NCBI RefSeq assembly: GCF_026151205.1
Contig: NC_087072.1
Coordinates: 5,752,084 to 5,816,083 of the forward strand
Length of the DNA stretch: 64,000 bases
Direction: 5' to 3'
Origin: Bolinopsis microptera
Lineage: Eukaryota; Ctenophora; Tentaculata; Lobata; Bolinopsidae
Below are positions 1 to 12,200 of the stretch, in pieces. Within the stretch, counting starts at the first letter, position 1. Every line of letters starts with the position of its first letter. The notes under the pieces were generated by a model. That model did not search any database. It had not been told where the DNA came from and was given only the letters and a program-made list of their open reading frames with translations. The translations under genes were made by a program, and so were the position numbers.

Positions 1-940
1 GTTTTTTGACAAAAAATTTAAAACTTCTGTAATTTCATTTCTGTTTTTGTTACGCATTTGATTTTTGGTATGCGTATAGAAAATCGATACGGCTTTAAAA
101 TGAGATGTTCGGCGACCTCCTAGCTCACTCACTAGACTCAGTAGGAGTGATTTAACTGCGAGGGACAATTGAGGCTAACAAATTAGCCTCACCACTTTCA
201 AAAAGGAACTTTCTCATGTTACGTCCATGATATCCAAGTTGCAAGTATAATCCATAGTGATTATACTTGATCGAAATCTAAGCTTTAGATATTCAAGGTG
301 AAAATGAGGCCAACAAGTATACTTTTGTGTACATTTTCGAGTTGGTTCGGTATTGTGACTATCTAATACGTCAACAATAAAGATTGATTCATCCTCTTCA
401 AACTCAACATTTCAGAAATCGCCGAGTCTACTTGTAGGAGGCCAAAATGAGGCTAATAAATAATTCGACCGCATTTTAACTTTAATGTACGGAAACAAGT
501 TACTTGATATCTATGTTGCACATGAAATTCCGTCGGATTATAGCTTCAAATTTTCGAGGTGAAAATGAGGCTAACCACTTTGTGACTTGTGAGAGGGTGA
601 AATGAGGCTAACAAGTATACTTTTGTGTATATTTTCGAGCATGTTCGGTATTGTGACTATCTAATGTGTCAACAATAAAAATTTATTCATCCTCTTCAAG
701 CTCAACATTTCAGAAATCGCAGAGTCTTCTTGTAGGAGGCCAAAATGAGGCTAATAAATGATTCGACCGCATTTTAAGTTTTAACTTTAATGTACGGAAA
801 CATGTTATAGACCCACTATAAAACTTGCAATTGTAGCCTGAAGGTTATTGAGACTTTATCGAAACTTATGTGAGGTTGGATTGAGGCTAACTTCCCTCCT
901 TGAGGCAAAATTGAGGCTAACAGATACACTACGCAGACAA
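1..940. repeat. Repeat-rich region with recurrent GAGGCTAA motif
   Basis: No coding potential was seen here. The octamer GAGGCTAA recurs in the same orientation at 171, 449, 567, 604, 747, 883 and 913, with a one-base variant (GAGGCCAA) at 305. It is usually preceded by AAAAT or ATT and followed by a C or T and then A. Sequence between the copies is AT-rich. The region adjoins the decayed coding sequence at 939-2177, so it may be the flank of the same mobile element; that link is inference. Confidence 0.6.
296..804. repeat. Direct duplication of a ~200-bp unit (300-bp period)
   Basis: The segments 296-497 and 596-804 are near-identical. Both run from an AGGTGAAAATGAGG-like start, through shared blocks such as CAACATTTCAGAAATCGC, to TTTAATGTACGGAAACA. 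Differences are scattered substitutions plus an extra short TTAACTT duplication in the second copy. About 100 bases separate the two units. This is a relatively recent local duplication inside the GAGGCTAA region. Confidence 0.8.
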
Positions 941-2177
941 ACGTCACTGTGCCAGCTATCAAGTAGTTGCTGAGCAGCAGCAGCAGTTAGATGAAGAAAA
1001 TGAAGTTGAGGAAGGAAATGTATTAGAGCTGTTGGCTAGAGTAGGCCCCTTACTTCTATGTAGCTCTCTGGCCAATTGCTCTGGCAATGCTCTCCATGGG
1101 GCCATGTAATATCACATGATCTGATATCATGCCAAATTAGACAAAATTAACATTTTTCGTTACTTGGAAAGAGAATACTTACTCAACTGTCAGCATAACG
1201 AATCAGACGTACCTTGATCTTATATGTACTTGTGACGGTCTTGTTTTGTATTTAACTCTGCTGAAGAAGCAATTCCCTAATGCTGAAATCGTCACTTATT
1301 ACCTTGGAAGTGATCAGAATGAGCAGCTGTTTGCATTTATTCGAGTTTCTTTTTCATCTGGTCGCTCAAGAAATATGGATGCGATAACTATGGCCCATGG
1401 AATGGAGAGAAAGAATGTGTACAGTGCTTTATCATTACATGAAGACACATCTGCAATTGCACATGCACGTGGAAGTACAGTTTTGCATCCTACAGTTCAC
1501 CTCAAAAAGGTTAAATCTACAGGCCAGAAAGCAGAACGAGTGAAATGGACTGGTGGTATGATAAGCCTAGGCAAGTTGGCAAAAACGCTGGACAGGGCAT
1601 CGAGGGACTGCATTCGAGAAGGGACAGAAACAATTTCCCTGTGTTCGCCGCAGTCGCAGATCCTGAAGAACGGAGTGGAAAGCCAATCGTCCATGGCCAA
1701 GAACTTTCTTGGGAAGCTGTAGATGATGAAGCTGGATGCCTCGAGGATGAGGACGACTTAGCTTATGAGGTAGAACCTGGAGTTGATGATTGTGATGATG
1801 GAGAAACGATATCAACAGATAGATATGGAACACTATCCTTCCGGTCTTTTGAGACACTCACGCTCAATGGAGGAAGAAGCACTTTATCAACAAAATCTCG
1901 TCTTTCAAGATTCAAGGGGGACGCGTTTGGAGTGTCTTCTGATGTTCGCATATACCATCAACCTGAATGCGGATGTTCAACAGGTTTGAAAGCTGGCAGT
2001 ACAGAAACTCTTAAAGTCTTCAAATCTCAGCAGGACTTTGCAACAGGAGTGGTTAGATTTATTTCTTATAAGTCATGCCCGATGAAGTACTACTGCCAGG
2101 AACATAGCCTAATCAATGGATCTCCTAATGTTTGGCTACTCGTCGAAGACAAATACATCAGATGCATTGTTCCTTGA
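939..2177 (+). pseudogene. Decayed coding sequence, transposase-like
   Basis: Several plus-strand open segments in different frames look like one broken protein: 939-1108 (Gln/Glu-rich), 1246-1722 and 1545-2177. The middle piece contains GSDQNEQLFAFIR followed by a Leu/His/Ala-rich stretch and HPTVHL, resembling the C-terminal region of eukaryotic cut-and-paste transposases. The last piece has an acidic stretch and several Cys/His residues. No initiator ATG or single frame covers the region, and the superfamily is not recognised. The surrounding repeats support a mobile-element origin. Alternatively it could be exons of an unrecognised gene; splice sites were not resolved. Confidence 0.4.
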
Positions 2178-3113
2178 TGACATTCAAAATCGTTGTGTTG
2201 TCAATGTTTGTATTCTGTACATTTTGAACATCTCACAATTTGCTATTCTTGAATAGTGAAATGTTTGGTATATATTTGATATAAAACATTTCTATTTTCT
2301 TTATTTAGTTATTTGTCATATGAATCTTTGAATTTAACGATCATTCCAAGCGTTATAAAGCATGAAACATGTCTCTTATTCAAGTACTAATAATATTTGC
2401 GAATTTAAAGTCATCCTAAAGGTCAAATATGAAGACCTAAATTCATGGCATAAATTGGCATAAATGGAGAATTGGCCAAACAAAATTTCCATTTATGCCA
2501 TGAAATTTCTATGCCATTTGATGATTTTTATGCCATTCTTCTCCATTTTATGCCATTGGTACCCCCCCCATCCCTCCTTAACAATTGAAACTTATCTTAT
2601 ACTAATTTAATAAGTTAATTTTTCCGCTGGTCTCGTACCACAGCCTCGCGCCAATGACGTCATTAAATAACTTTACCATGCTGAATTTCACCACCAGCAG
2701 GCTGCTCGCTGCAGCTGAATCGATCTTCAAATTATAATTGTAATTGAGAGCCCCTAGCAGTTCATAGATATTCTTTTGACTTATTTTCTTCAAGACCACC
2801 CCCTCTCGGTTAGTATCAATGTGTACTGGGTTTTGTAATTTTGTAATTAGCTGAAGAGCACCTGTTTGGAAAGAATTACAGCAGTAGATTTGTTACGAAA
2901 TTTGACTCTGAAAGCATTACAAAATTAAGTACCTTATTCACCTGTAGGCTGTACTCACCCATATATCTGACAAAAGCTTAAGTATTGAAAATTGAGTACG
3001 AAAATGTCGAAGGATATTTTTCATACTATAACATTTAGCAATCTCAGTAATAACTCTATTGGATGGTACAAACAAATTGTATAACCTCTAATTAAATAAC
3101 ATAACACCCCCAG
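2178..3113. other. Non-coding AT-rich stretch with ATGCCATT motifs
   Basis: This is probably the intron upstream of the first visible PRKDC exon, or intergenic DNA. Between 2443 and 2562 the words TTATGCCATT and ATGGCATAAA recur in both orientations and could fold into hairpins. The word CCATTTTATGCCATTG appears here near 2545 and again near 60450, so it belongs to a dispersed repeat. A polypyrimidine tract and AG at 3112-3113 end the stretch. Confidence 0.5.
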
Positions 3114-3269
3114 GTTGTTCAAGCCACCACCAGTTGTTGGATAAGTTCGGATCGGACGTGTTACCAACGATAAATGATAGTCTGACACCAGATATGTTGA
3201 CTGGTGTCTTGTCGTGGGTTGGGTGGCTCTCTGATAACAGCATTGTGGCTAACACTCAAACATTAATCG
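3114..3269 (+). CDS. PRKDC: PRKDC exon (first visible), HEAT-like region
   Basis: Acceptor CCCCAG ends at 3113 and donor GTTAGT starts at 3270. The reading begins GCSSHHQLLDKFGSDVLP and ends in phase 1. This is helical solenoid sequence with no individual motif. Its place in PRKDC rests on frame continuity into the next exons. Confidence 0.75.
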
Positions 3270-6200
3270 GTTAGTTAACTTCAACATTCGACTAGAGTCT
3301 AGATATACCTTACAACCTTACGTTGACCATATTTTATTTTTATCTCAAGAAACTAAGCATGTAGTCTGAACAACTGCTCTTCAGAATCACTGGGCCTAAC
3401 TAAGCACACTCATACCATCCTCTCTACTACTAACCTCCAAACCTCCTACCCTTCTCTTATCCTCTACGTTAGTCTCCTTCCTTCGCTCCAGACACTGTTA
3501 AGCCGGGATGTAGTGTGTGATATGGTGCTGAATCCTGGGCCTCTACTCGCAGAACAACAGTACTGTGTTGTGGTTGCCAGGTTCCTCAACAGACTTGATA
3601 AGTCACGTGATCAAGAGATCGTTGGGGCGCTTACAGATCGGATCAGAAATTTAAAGTAAACTTAATTTTAACTATATTATACAAATAAACGATATTTAAA
3701 TAACTCTCTAGGCAAAACATAACACGAATCATTTCATGAAGTTAAGGGTAATATAACTGTAAGCTAGCTCCTCGCTTTAACTAATTATTTAACGCTTTCA
3801 GCGAAAGTGGAGCAATACTTGACCTACCCACAATAGTTCTACAAACCATATCTCAACTCTACTCTCGCAAACTATTAACAGATCTAGAGACCTCTCTTAA
3901 CTATTTACCGGTTCTGCCTCTGTCGGAGTGCCTGTTACACAAAGCAAGATACTCCGCTCTTGTAAATTTGCATCTCCTCTCAATGTCAGATCTGAGGTTA
4001 GTTGTTCGTTTTTACTTGGTTAATCAATCTTAAGCGAGACTTTTTAGGAGACTTTTGGTGAAACTTAATCTTGATCAGTGAAAAGTTGAATATTTGATGA
4101 TATTGTTTCAGAAAAGCGCTCGATGCCATAGAAAAGTTAAGAAATGGAAACCAGTGTCTCTTCAACACAATTAAGAATGACATCAGTCTAACCCTTACCA
4201 ACTGCAAGGTAACTTTGTAACAGAACATTTGTCAGCTGTTTTTAAATGTGGGTCATTAGTGTGTCCGGCATCTCGCTATTAGTCCGGTATTTTGTTATTA
4301 GTCCGGTATTTCGTGCAAGTGCTATTAGAACACAGTCAAGGTAGCTGATTTAATTTGCTACATCTTCACAGGTGCTCGTGAAGGTTTTACAGACTGGGGA
4401 TCCCATGGAAATCTGATTAGAACTGCTGATTTGCTCTCATTCGTCTCTACAGAGTCTAAAAGTAAACTGTTAGTATTTTTATAAGTTATTTTGTTATTCA
4501 AAATATTAGACCTGCCGTGTTAAATCAATTTTTACCAACAGATTTTAATGATAAGAAACAACATTTACAATCTCACGTTTCTAAGAGATTCGAAGTCAGA
4601 CAAGAATTTAATTCGTAAAAAGACGCATTTCTTGTAACATAAATCAGTTGCAAAGTGAGGCAGGGAGATAAAATAAAATATATGTTTGGTTATTGTTGGA
4701 GTACGAGTTCTGAATTGTCGCAACAATATTTAAACAACCGATAAAATATCACGCATACACAGATGCTCACAAATGTTCACTGCCTTTTCTAAACGTAAGT
4801 CTGTGCCGAGCGTACAGTATTTGGATCCTGACAAATAACATTACCATGAGTCCTCCTTGTTACAAAGTTGAGTTTACCTTTAACATGTTCGTTTAGAGAG
4901 CTGCCCCTAAGGCACATCACCAGTGGTGTTATCATTGAGTTGAGGCAGAGCAGAGGGTAACTAGCGAAGGAGAACAGTAGTGCTTGGGTAAGGTTGAAGT
5001 GGAATTGTCCCAAGATCGTAATTACTACCGCTGTGAACTGAACACAGTCAAATATCAAGAAGGTAGCGGTGAGGATTATAATAGTTTTGGTTAACCTCCT
5101 ACGTGCCCGAGATACCTTCAGTTTGGAGCTCCTTTTCAGGACTAAGTTACAGAGTTGGTAGATCGTGCTGATCAGGCAGATTAGGATGGGAGCCCCGTAA
5201 GGGAGAATCAGGGTCACAAATGCTGCCACAAAGTCCATTACCCAGATATGGTCTGATGAGCAATCAGCCGGTGACACCATCCCAGTTTTACAGGCGATAC
5301 TGTACACAACAGCACTTCCGGGTCTTGGAATTACGATCATATCCTTGACAGTAACGATGGTAAGATTTCTCCCAGTTTGATGTTCTGACGAGTAGAGAAG
5401 ATATCGTGCCAGGAAGATTTCAAGAACCGCAGTAACAGTCCAGAATACAGGAATACCGATGATGGACGCAATAGTTGCTCTTCTGTTGACGCTATAAGCA
5501 GGCTGTCTGATAATCAGACTCCTCACGATAGTCAACAGTACAGTGTACATTGCTGAAGTGTGGAGAGCAACCTGTCCTAACACATAGAACACAGGACACA
5601 TCATCACCAGGATCCCGGGGTGGTAGGAGAAGAGGATCAGAGCAGCTCCCTGGATTATCAGAGCTACCCCAGCTACCCAGTCTGAACAAGCCAGCACGAA
5701 GTAGATGAGGTGCATGGTGCTGTTGGTTTTACTTCTGAAGAATTGTGCAGTGAAGGTGTTGAGGGTGAGGGTGAGGGTGCCGATGAGGAGGTTAACACAG
5801 GGTAACACCACCAGGAAGACGGGACTCTGAAGGAGGGACTCGTACACTTCTCTCAGAGAGGGGTAGGCTGTTGTCATTATCTTGCTGGGAATGAGAGATT
5901 TGTTAAATAAGTAAAATGTTAAACAGAAACATATGTACTGGTACAACAAATGTTTTAAATACTTGAAACAATCTCATCGACCGTAAGATAAGTATAACTA
6001 GAGCCATCATGGGAAGCAAAATTAAAACGTATATTAATTGGTTAATAGAACCAGAAAGAAGTGGGAAACGTCGATCCTAATAAATGTGAGGTACCTATAT
6101 TGTTTTAAGACGCGCTATAACTATTGTTATAATATATATTATATAGTAGGCAAACTATAGAGTCGTGTCTCATAACGAAAAGTGGTCACATCACTGACCA

Positions 6201-9200
6201 TTGTTTACTAGATGGTTTTCTTTATTTACTCATAATTTTATTTACTTATTGCTAGATTTTCAATCTTTGCGGGAGGAGTAAAGTTTTCACTCTAATATCA
6301 TTACTTACTATACAAGTAAATAATGAATTTTATAACTTAGTCGTAACTAACTTGCCTCCATCCCATACTGTCATCTTATAGTAAACACTTTCAATAACAA
6401 AGAATAAAATACCAATCTCAATCTTTAACCTTATTCCTACTCAACCACTGCCAACCGTTCTATAGCCAAACGCAAGAATATATATACAAGAGTCAGAATG
6501 AAACACTGAAACTGTAAATTAAACCGTGTTTGGTCAGCTGAAGTGGGACTGAACTAAAACCATACTGCTGCTGGCCTCTGTTCAGAACTACCTACTTACG
6601 AGTGCATAATAACACCTACCCGAGCTCTATAATCCAATATTGCATTTATAAATTAATGTGGTTACTTGGCTAATGATAAGTGAGAATTGCATTGGCTGGT
6701 TAAAGTAGTAGCCTGATTTATAAATTTCAAGTTATCAACTTATTATTTAAGCATTCGACAACCTTCTACTAAATTTTGTGATCATCGGACACAAATTGAT
6801 CGGCTGGGATTAAATTATGCTTCATATACTGTGGCGAACCTATTAAAACAGCGAACCTACTGTTAAAACTGTTTAAAACTGGTTCATACTTGGAAAGTGT
6901 AAAATGTTAGTCTTTAAAGTGAATCAAGCTTGTTAGTTTTGCAAGAACATATTGGAACACAATAATGTATATTAAATATTAACAGCTAGACTCAGCAGTC
7001 AGCACCTAAATAAGCACCGAGTGTATAGAGTGCCCCTTTGCCGAGTGATGTGCACCTTTGACCTTGCTAACGGACCTGCCTGACATAGGTACCACTTAAC
7101 TAGTGGCTCTAATAAGTCAACACGTAGACTTAGGACGTGAACAGTGAGGGCCTCCTTACTGGGGGAGTTAGTGTAATCTCTACTATAGTCAATATCACGT
7201 GACCAGATTTATAGCAAAAAAGATCCGTACAAACTTGGTGTGGAATGTTGAAACGCATGGCTGACTTACATGATCTGATCATCCGAGAATAACGGATGGT
7301 AAAATTTCGCTTGTCTACAGTTAACAGTGGTGACATGATTTGATTTGATTTGATTAGAATCAAATGTATCGCAAATCGAACATCAACAATTACTATAGAA
7401 AAATGGGCCGAACTTTATATATAAAGTTCGACCCATGCCCCATATATATAATTTGTGCATAAAAAGTTAAAAAGTGTGGGTCAGTGATACAATTTTTAGA
7501 GGGTTGTCAATTTTAAAATCGAATTAAAATGTTTAAAAGGCCTATAGCAACATTCTGTTATGGCAATCTCTTTCAAATGATCCCTAGAATATATCCTGAA
7601 AGTTTCAGGATGATTGCTCAAAAACTGTAGGAGAAGATAGATTTTGAAGTTCGATTTTCAGGGCGCGCAATTGAAAATCGCTCACACATTACAATTACTC
7701 ATAAGCGCTGACCTTTGAACGGCGATAACCTCGGCTTGGAACATTATTTTTCCATGGGATTGAAAGCAGTTGATAGATATCATTCCCTTTATTATATGTT
7801 TATGAACATTATAGCCTGGGGTCCCAAGGTAAGTACTTGTAGATTAGCTAAAATCACAGTGATATTTAAATAAAATGACACATACAGTTTGTGAATAGGT
7901 AGAATACTATTCTAACAATAGCAATTAAATACAGGTGGTTCTGTCAACTACCTCATTTATAGCAACTTAATAGTCAACCCCACGCAGTAGAAATATAATG
8001 GCCTCTAATAAGGATTTCGCAATATCGACCGTGACGTCACGCTCTGAACAGGTTCCTGACGATTTCGTTTTTCTCGAAATCATCATGCACGACGCACGTA
8101 CAGTAAAACCCCAATTTACTATTTTCTTTTCCCGCAAACTGAACGGTGAATCGGGTTTTTAGTGTACGTAGGACGTTAAAAACGGTTTGTGTGGGGCATG
8201 ATAGATTTTTGAGCTTTTAAGTTGTCAGAAAACAAAATGGTCAAACACAATCGGTTGGACACAGCTTTAACTTTAAGTCGAAGCTGGAAAATGAAATCTA
8301 CGTTACACAGAATTTAATTAATCAGCAATTATTAATGTTAAGTGTCTACATTATATTTGTATTCCTTTAAAAAGCACAAAACCCGAACAATGAAATCAAT
8401 AATTAAAAATAAAGATAAATTTAAAAACTAAAGCAAATTCATCTGACAAATCACTAATTATAAGAATTGATGAAATGTTCAATCCACCAACAAGGTTTTT
8501 TAAGACAATTGCGTGTAATACCAAATGTTATCATGCTTCATAGTCCCCAAGTATTATATACGTCAGTCCATACATAACATCACTTGACGTCATAACATCA
8601 CGCGACTTCATAACATCACGCGACTTCATAACATCATGTGACGTCATCGCATCATGTGACGTCATAAGGGGTCGTTTACATATTACGTAATCAATATTTT
8701 AGCAATTTTTACCCCTCCCCCGGCCCCCTCCGTTATCAACCTCCACCCCCCCCCTCCTGACAGCGAAATTACGTAATCATGGCCTGATCCCCCCCCCCCC
8801 CCCCCCCCCTTTCGACTTTTTTTCCCTGGGAAACACTTTTCTCTACGTTTGATGCTACCCTGATCATTATGAGCCGAAATAATTGTTATGATATCCGGAT
8901 TCCGGCCAAGCACCTTCCCAACTACTTACTTTAGCAGCCGGATACCCGATCCATTCCTAAATTTTATCACTATCAGAGTGAAATTGAGCGGAATTTGAAT
9001 TAAAAATATTGTCGAATTGTTATTATTCTAGAGGGTAAAAAAGAAAATGTTGATTACGTAATCAACAGCCAACACCCCCCCCCCCCCCCCCCCCCCGCCC
9101 CCCGAAATCAAACGTAATCATTTGGGAACCCCCTCCCCCCTCGGCTGATTAAGTAATATGTGAACGGCCCCTTAGCTTTGTCGGCTAGCGCTTCCGTCTT

Positions 9201-12200
9201 GAAGCACTCGATGGTCTCCATTATGATGCTCTTTTTTTATTTTGCTTACCAGATTGAGTATTAGTATTAACTAATCTCAGCAATCTGAATGACTCACCTC
9301 GTTAACAGAGCTCAGCCAGATCTGTTTTTATATAAAGATATAACTCTGGCTACAAGATCCTCCAGATATCATGGAGATCCAGACAGCTAACATGGAGAGA
9401 CTACCCTCTACGTACTGTTATTATGCTCACACGTTTCAGTATCAATACTCCCCTCTCTGGGACCTGATATTTGAACAACTACAACAACTACAACCTGAAT
9501 TATCTATCACTAATGACACTTGTTTTTACCAGCTGTAACGTCTAGTTCTAACTATTAATTATCTGATAATTGAGCTCATCAACGAATGTCTCATAGATCT
9601 GCCAAGTAGTCACATTGACACATTAGTAAGTTAAATGATATGATGGAATCTATAGTGAATAGACCAGGTGCAACAGTTGCTTACCTGGTCAGTGGTCACG
9701 TGGTTAGCCTAAAGAGGAGGACGTTAGATTTAGATATTTGGATTTAATAAAGATATTGGCGACTTCATTGATCTATTAAATTTGATCTCGTGTGGTATGA
9801 TAAAAATGAAATGACAATTTTTAAAAAGTGACAATAATGGTTTCAGTTTCACGGAACACGGTGTTGAGATCGTCAAAAGCTTCTCCAAATAAAAGACAAA
9901 GCCCTTCGTGAACTATAGGCAATGAAACCTTGTTAAGGATCCTTATCGCACATTATCAGTTACCTCCCACTCTGACAATCAATAAAAATATGTCAATTTC
10001 GTATATTATAATCACAATGCTGGCAAGCATTACCGTCGCCCTTATATTCACAACACTATTTGCCCCCTATACGATTATATCCCCTTTATTGTTTTCCAGG
10101 CATTAAGACTCATCGAAAGTAGTTCAGTAGGTACATTTAAGTTCAAAACATTCTAATTCAATGTTGAAGATGACAGGAATAAGAAATAGTTATATGGAGG
10201 TTTTTAAGAAATTTGCGCAAAATACGCGCCAGCATGTTATACGAAATTAGGTAAAAAACCCAAAATCGCCATATTCAGGTGCCTTAAAAACCATGTTAAA
10301 ATTGAGTTAGAGATCTGAAACTTTGCAGGGCGTCTAGACCTTGTCCAAATCGACTGTAAAAAAATGTCATGTTTCAGGAGTATCGGGAAGTGGGTTTTCT
10401 GGAACCCCTGTTTTACAACAGATTGTCGTGAAGATATATATATATATATACTATATATGTATAGACGCTTTTTGCAGTCAATTGTAGCCTACATTTAAGT
10501 GTCCGTAGATTCAGAAGTATAAACGATACAGTCATCTCGAACCACAGGTTAATTGTTTAAGCTTTAGTTTACTTCGATCACGGCTTACGAATTGTAATAA
10601 AGCTTATTGATTTGAAAAAGCGAGCGACCGATTTCATTCTCGGTATCAATTTGCATTAGCGGACTGTTCCTCAAATTAATATCATTTCCTTTTGTTTGGA
10701 AAAGAGAGACACTGGCAGCGGTACACTCTACCCATGATTATGGGTTTTGGTCAAATATGTAATATGTAATACGGACAAAATAAAACCCGTCAAACCCTAG
10801 ATGCTTTAGCAAGCAATATAAAAGTACGTGACTGATAGCTGATGCCTTCATTTACATCTCTGATAATGTCTACTATCGATCTGAAATTAAAATATTCGCA
10901 TGTAATCAGTCTCGGTAAATAAATGGAGCACTCAGCTTAGGATGGTGGTAGTTATCGTAACTGTGGAATGTCCACAATAGTGCACGAGTAGAATTTGATA
11001 AAATTGAACGCTGTATTATCGGATAAAAGAAAGGGGCCTTACTATATCTTCGTGAATGATGAGGTATTTGATAACGAGAAATGGTTATTGGTGTATATTA
11101 TGTACCTAAGAACTGAAGCATGTTGCTGGAAATGAATTGGGCCACAGTTCGTGCCTGTAGTGATCGTGGCCACAATACTTAAAGTAAGGCAGCCATTTCA
11201 TTTACATGGGAGGCCTCTATGCTCATTTTACCTGAGCATGGAACCGTCACTAATAACTTATTCTCTTGTTGCAATTCATTAACTCCTGGATAACGAGGTA
11301 TCCTTGCAGCGATATTTTACTAAGTTAAGGATTTAGCCCTTTTTAAACACAAAAAGTTTAGGACAGTGAATAATTTTTGACAACAGTATGCAGAATTTTG
11401 ATTTTGAGACTGCGAAAGAAAATAAGGACATATCGACACCATACAAAATCATAGAACTTTCTAAAACTGTTTGTCCTTCATCAGAACCCGAACAGTAGTA
11501 CCTGTTAACTAGATATGATACCAGTGGTGAAGCAAAAGAACTGCAGTTACAGTGCCCACTGGTGACCTGTAATAGCTTAACCAGTCGAAATAAAAACTAA
11601 AAAGTAGCCTGATTTACTTGTGCATTGTAACTAGAGTTAACACGTGCTCCTTCATTACAACACGTGCACTGCTCATTCATTACAACATGTGCTCATTCAT
11701 TACTCCCACGTAATGACGAGGTCCCATCTTTCCTGCACCTGTATTTCTAATGCGTCTCTGGTGCAGCAGTCAGGCTGCTGTTGTACCAAGTCACAACTGT
11801 ATAAATATATTCAGACACTTTAAAGATACCAGAGCAATAGTAAAATGTGTTCCCGACGTCCTCCATACAACTTCGTAGCCCAGGATGTTGTGGCTTCCGA
11901 ACCCTTACCCTAATTGTAGCCTTAACCCTACTGGGGCTGGAGGTTGTGAGGAACAATACTCAAGAGCACGACGTCTTGGAGCTGGACGCCGGTTAACGTT
12001 AGCGGATCCTTGTATTGTGTTTGACATATTGTGTATTGTGTTTGACATAATACATATAGGTCCATTTAGCTCAAATGGAGACCACGAAGCTACCAACCTG
12101 TCAAGAGGCTGAATCATCAATCATTAACGGATGGGATTAGTGCCGCCATTAAGAAGCTCCATAACAACAAAAGCATATTGGAGAACCTAGTTTCAAATGA

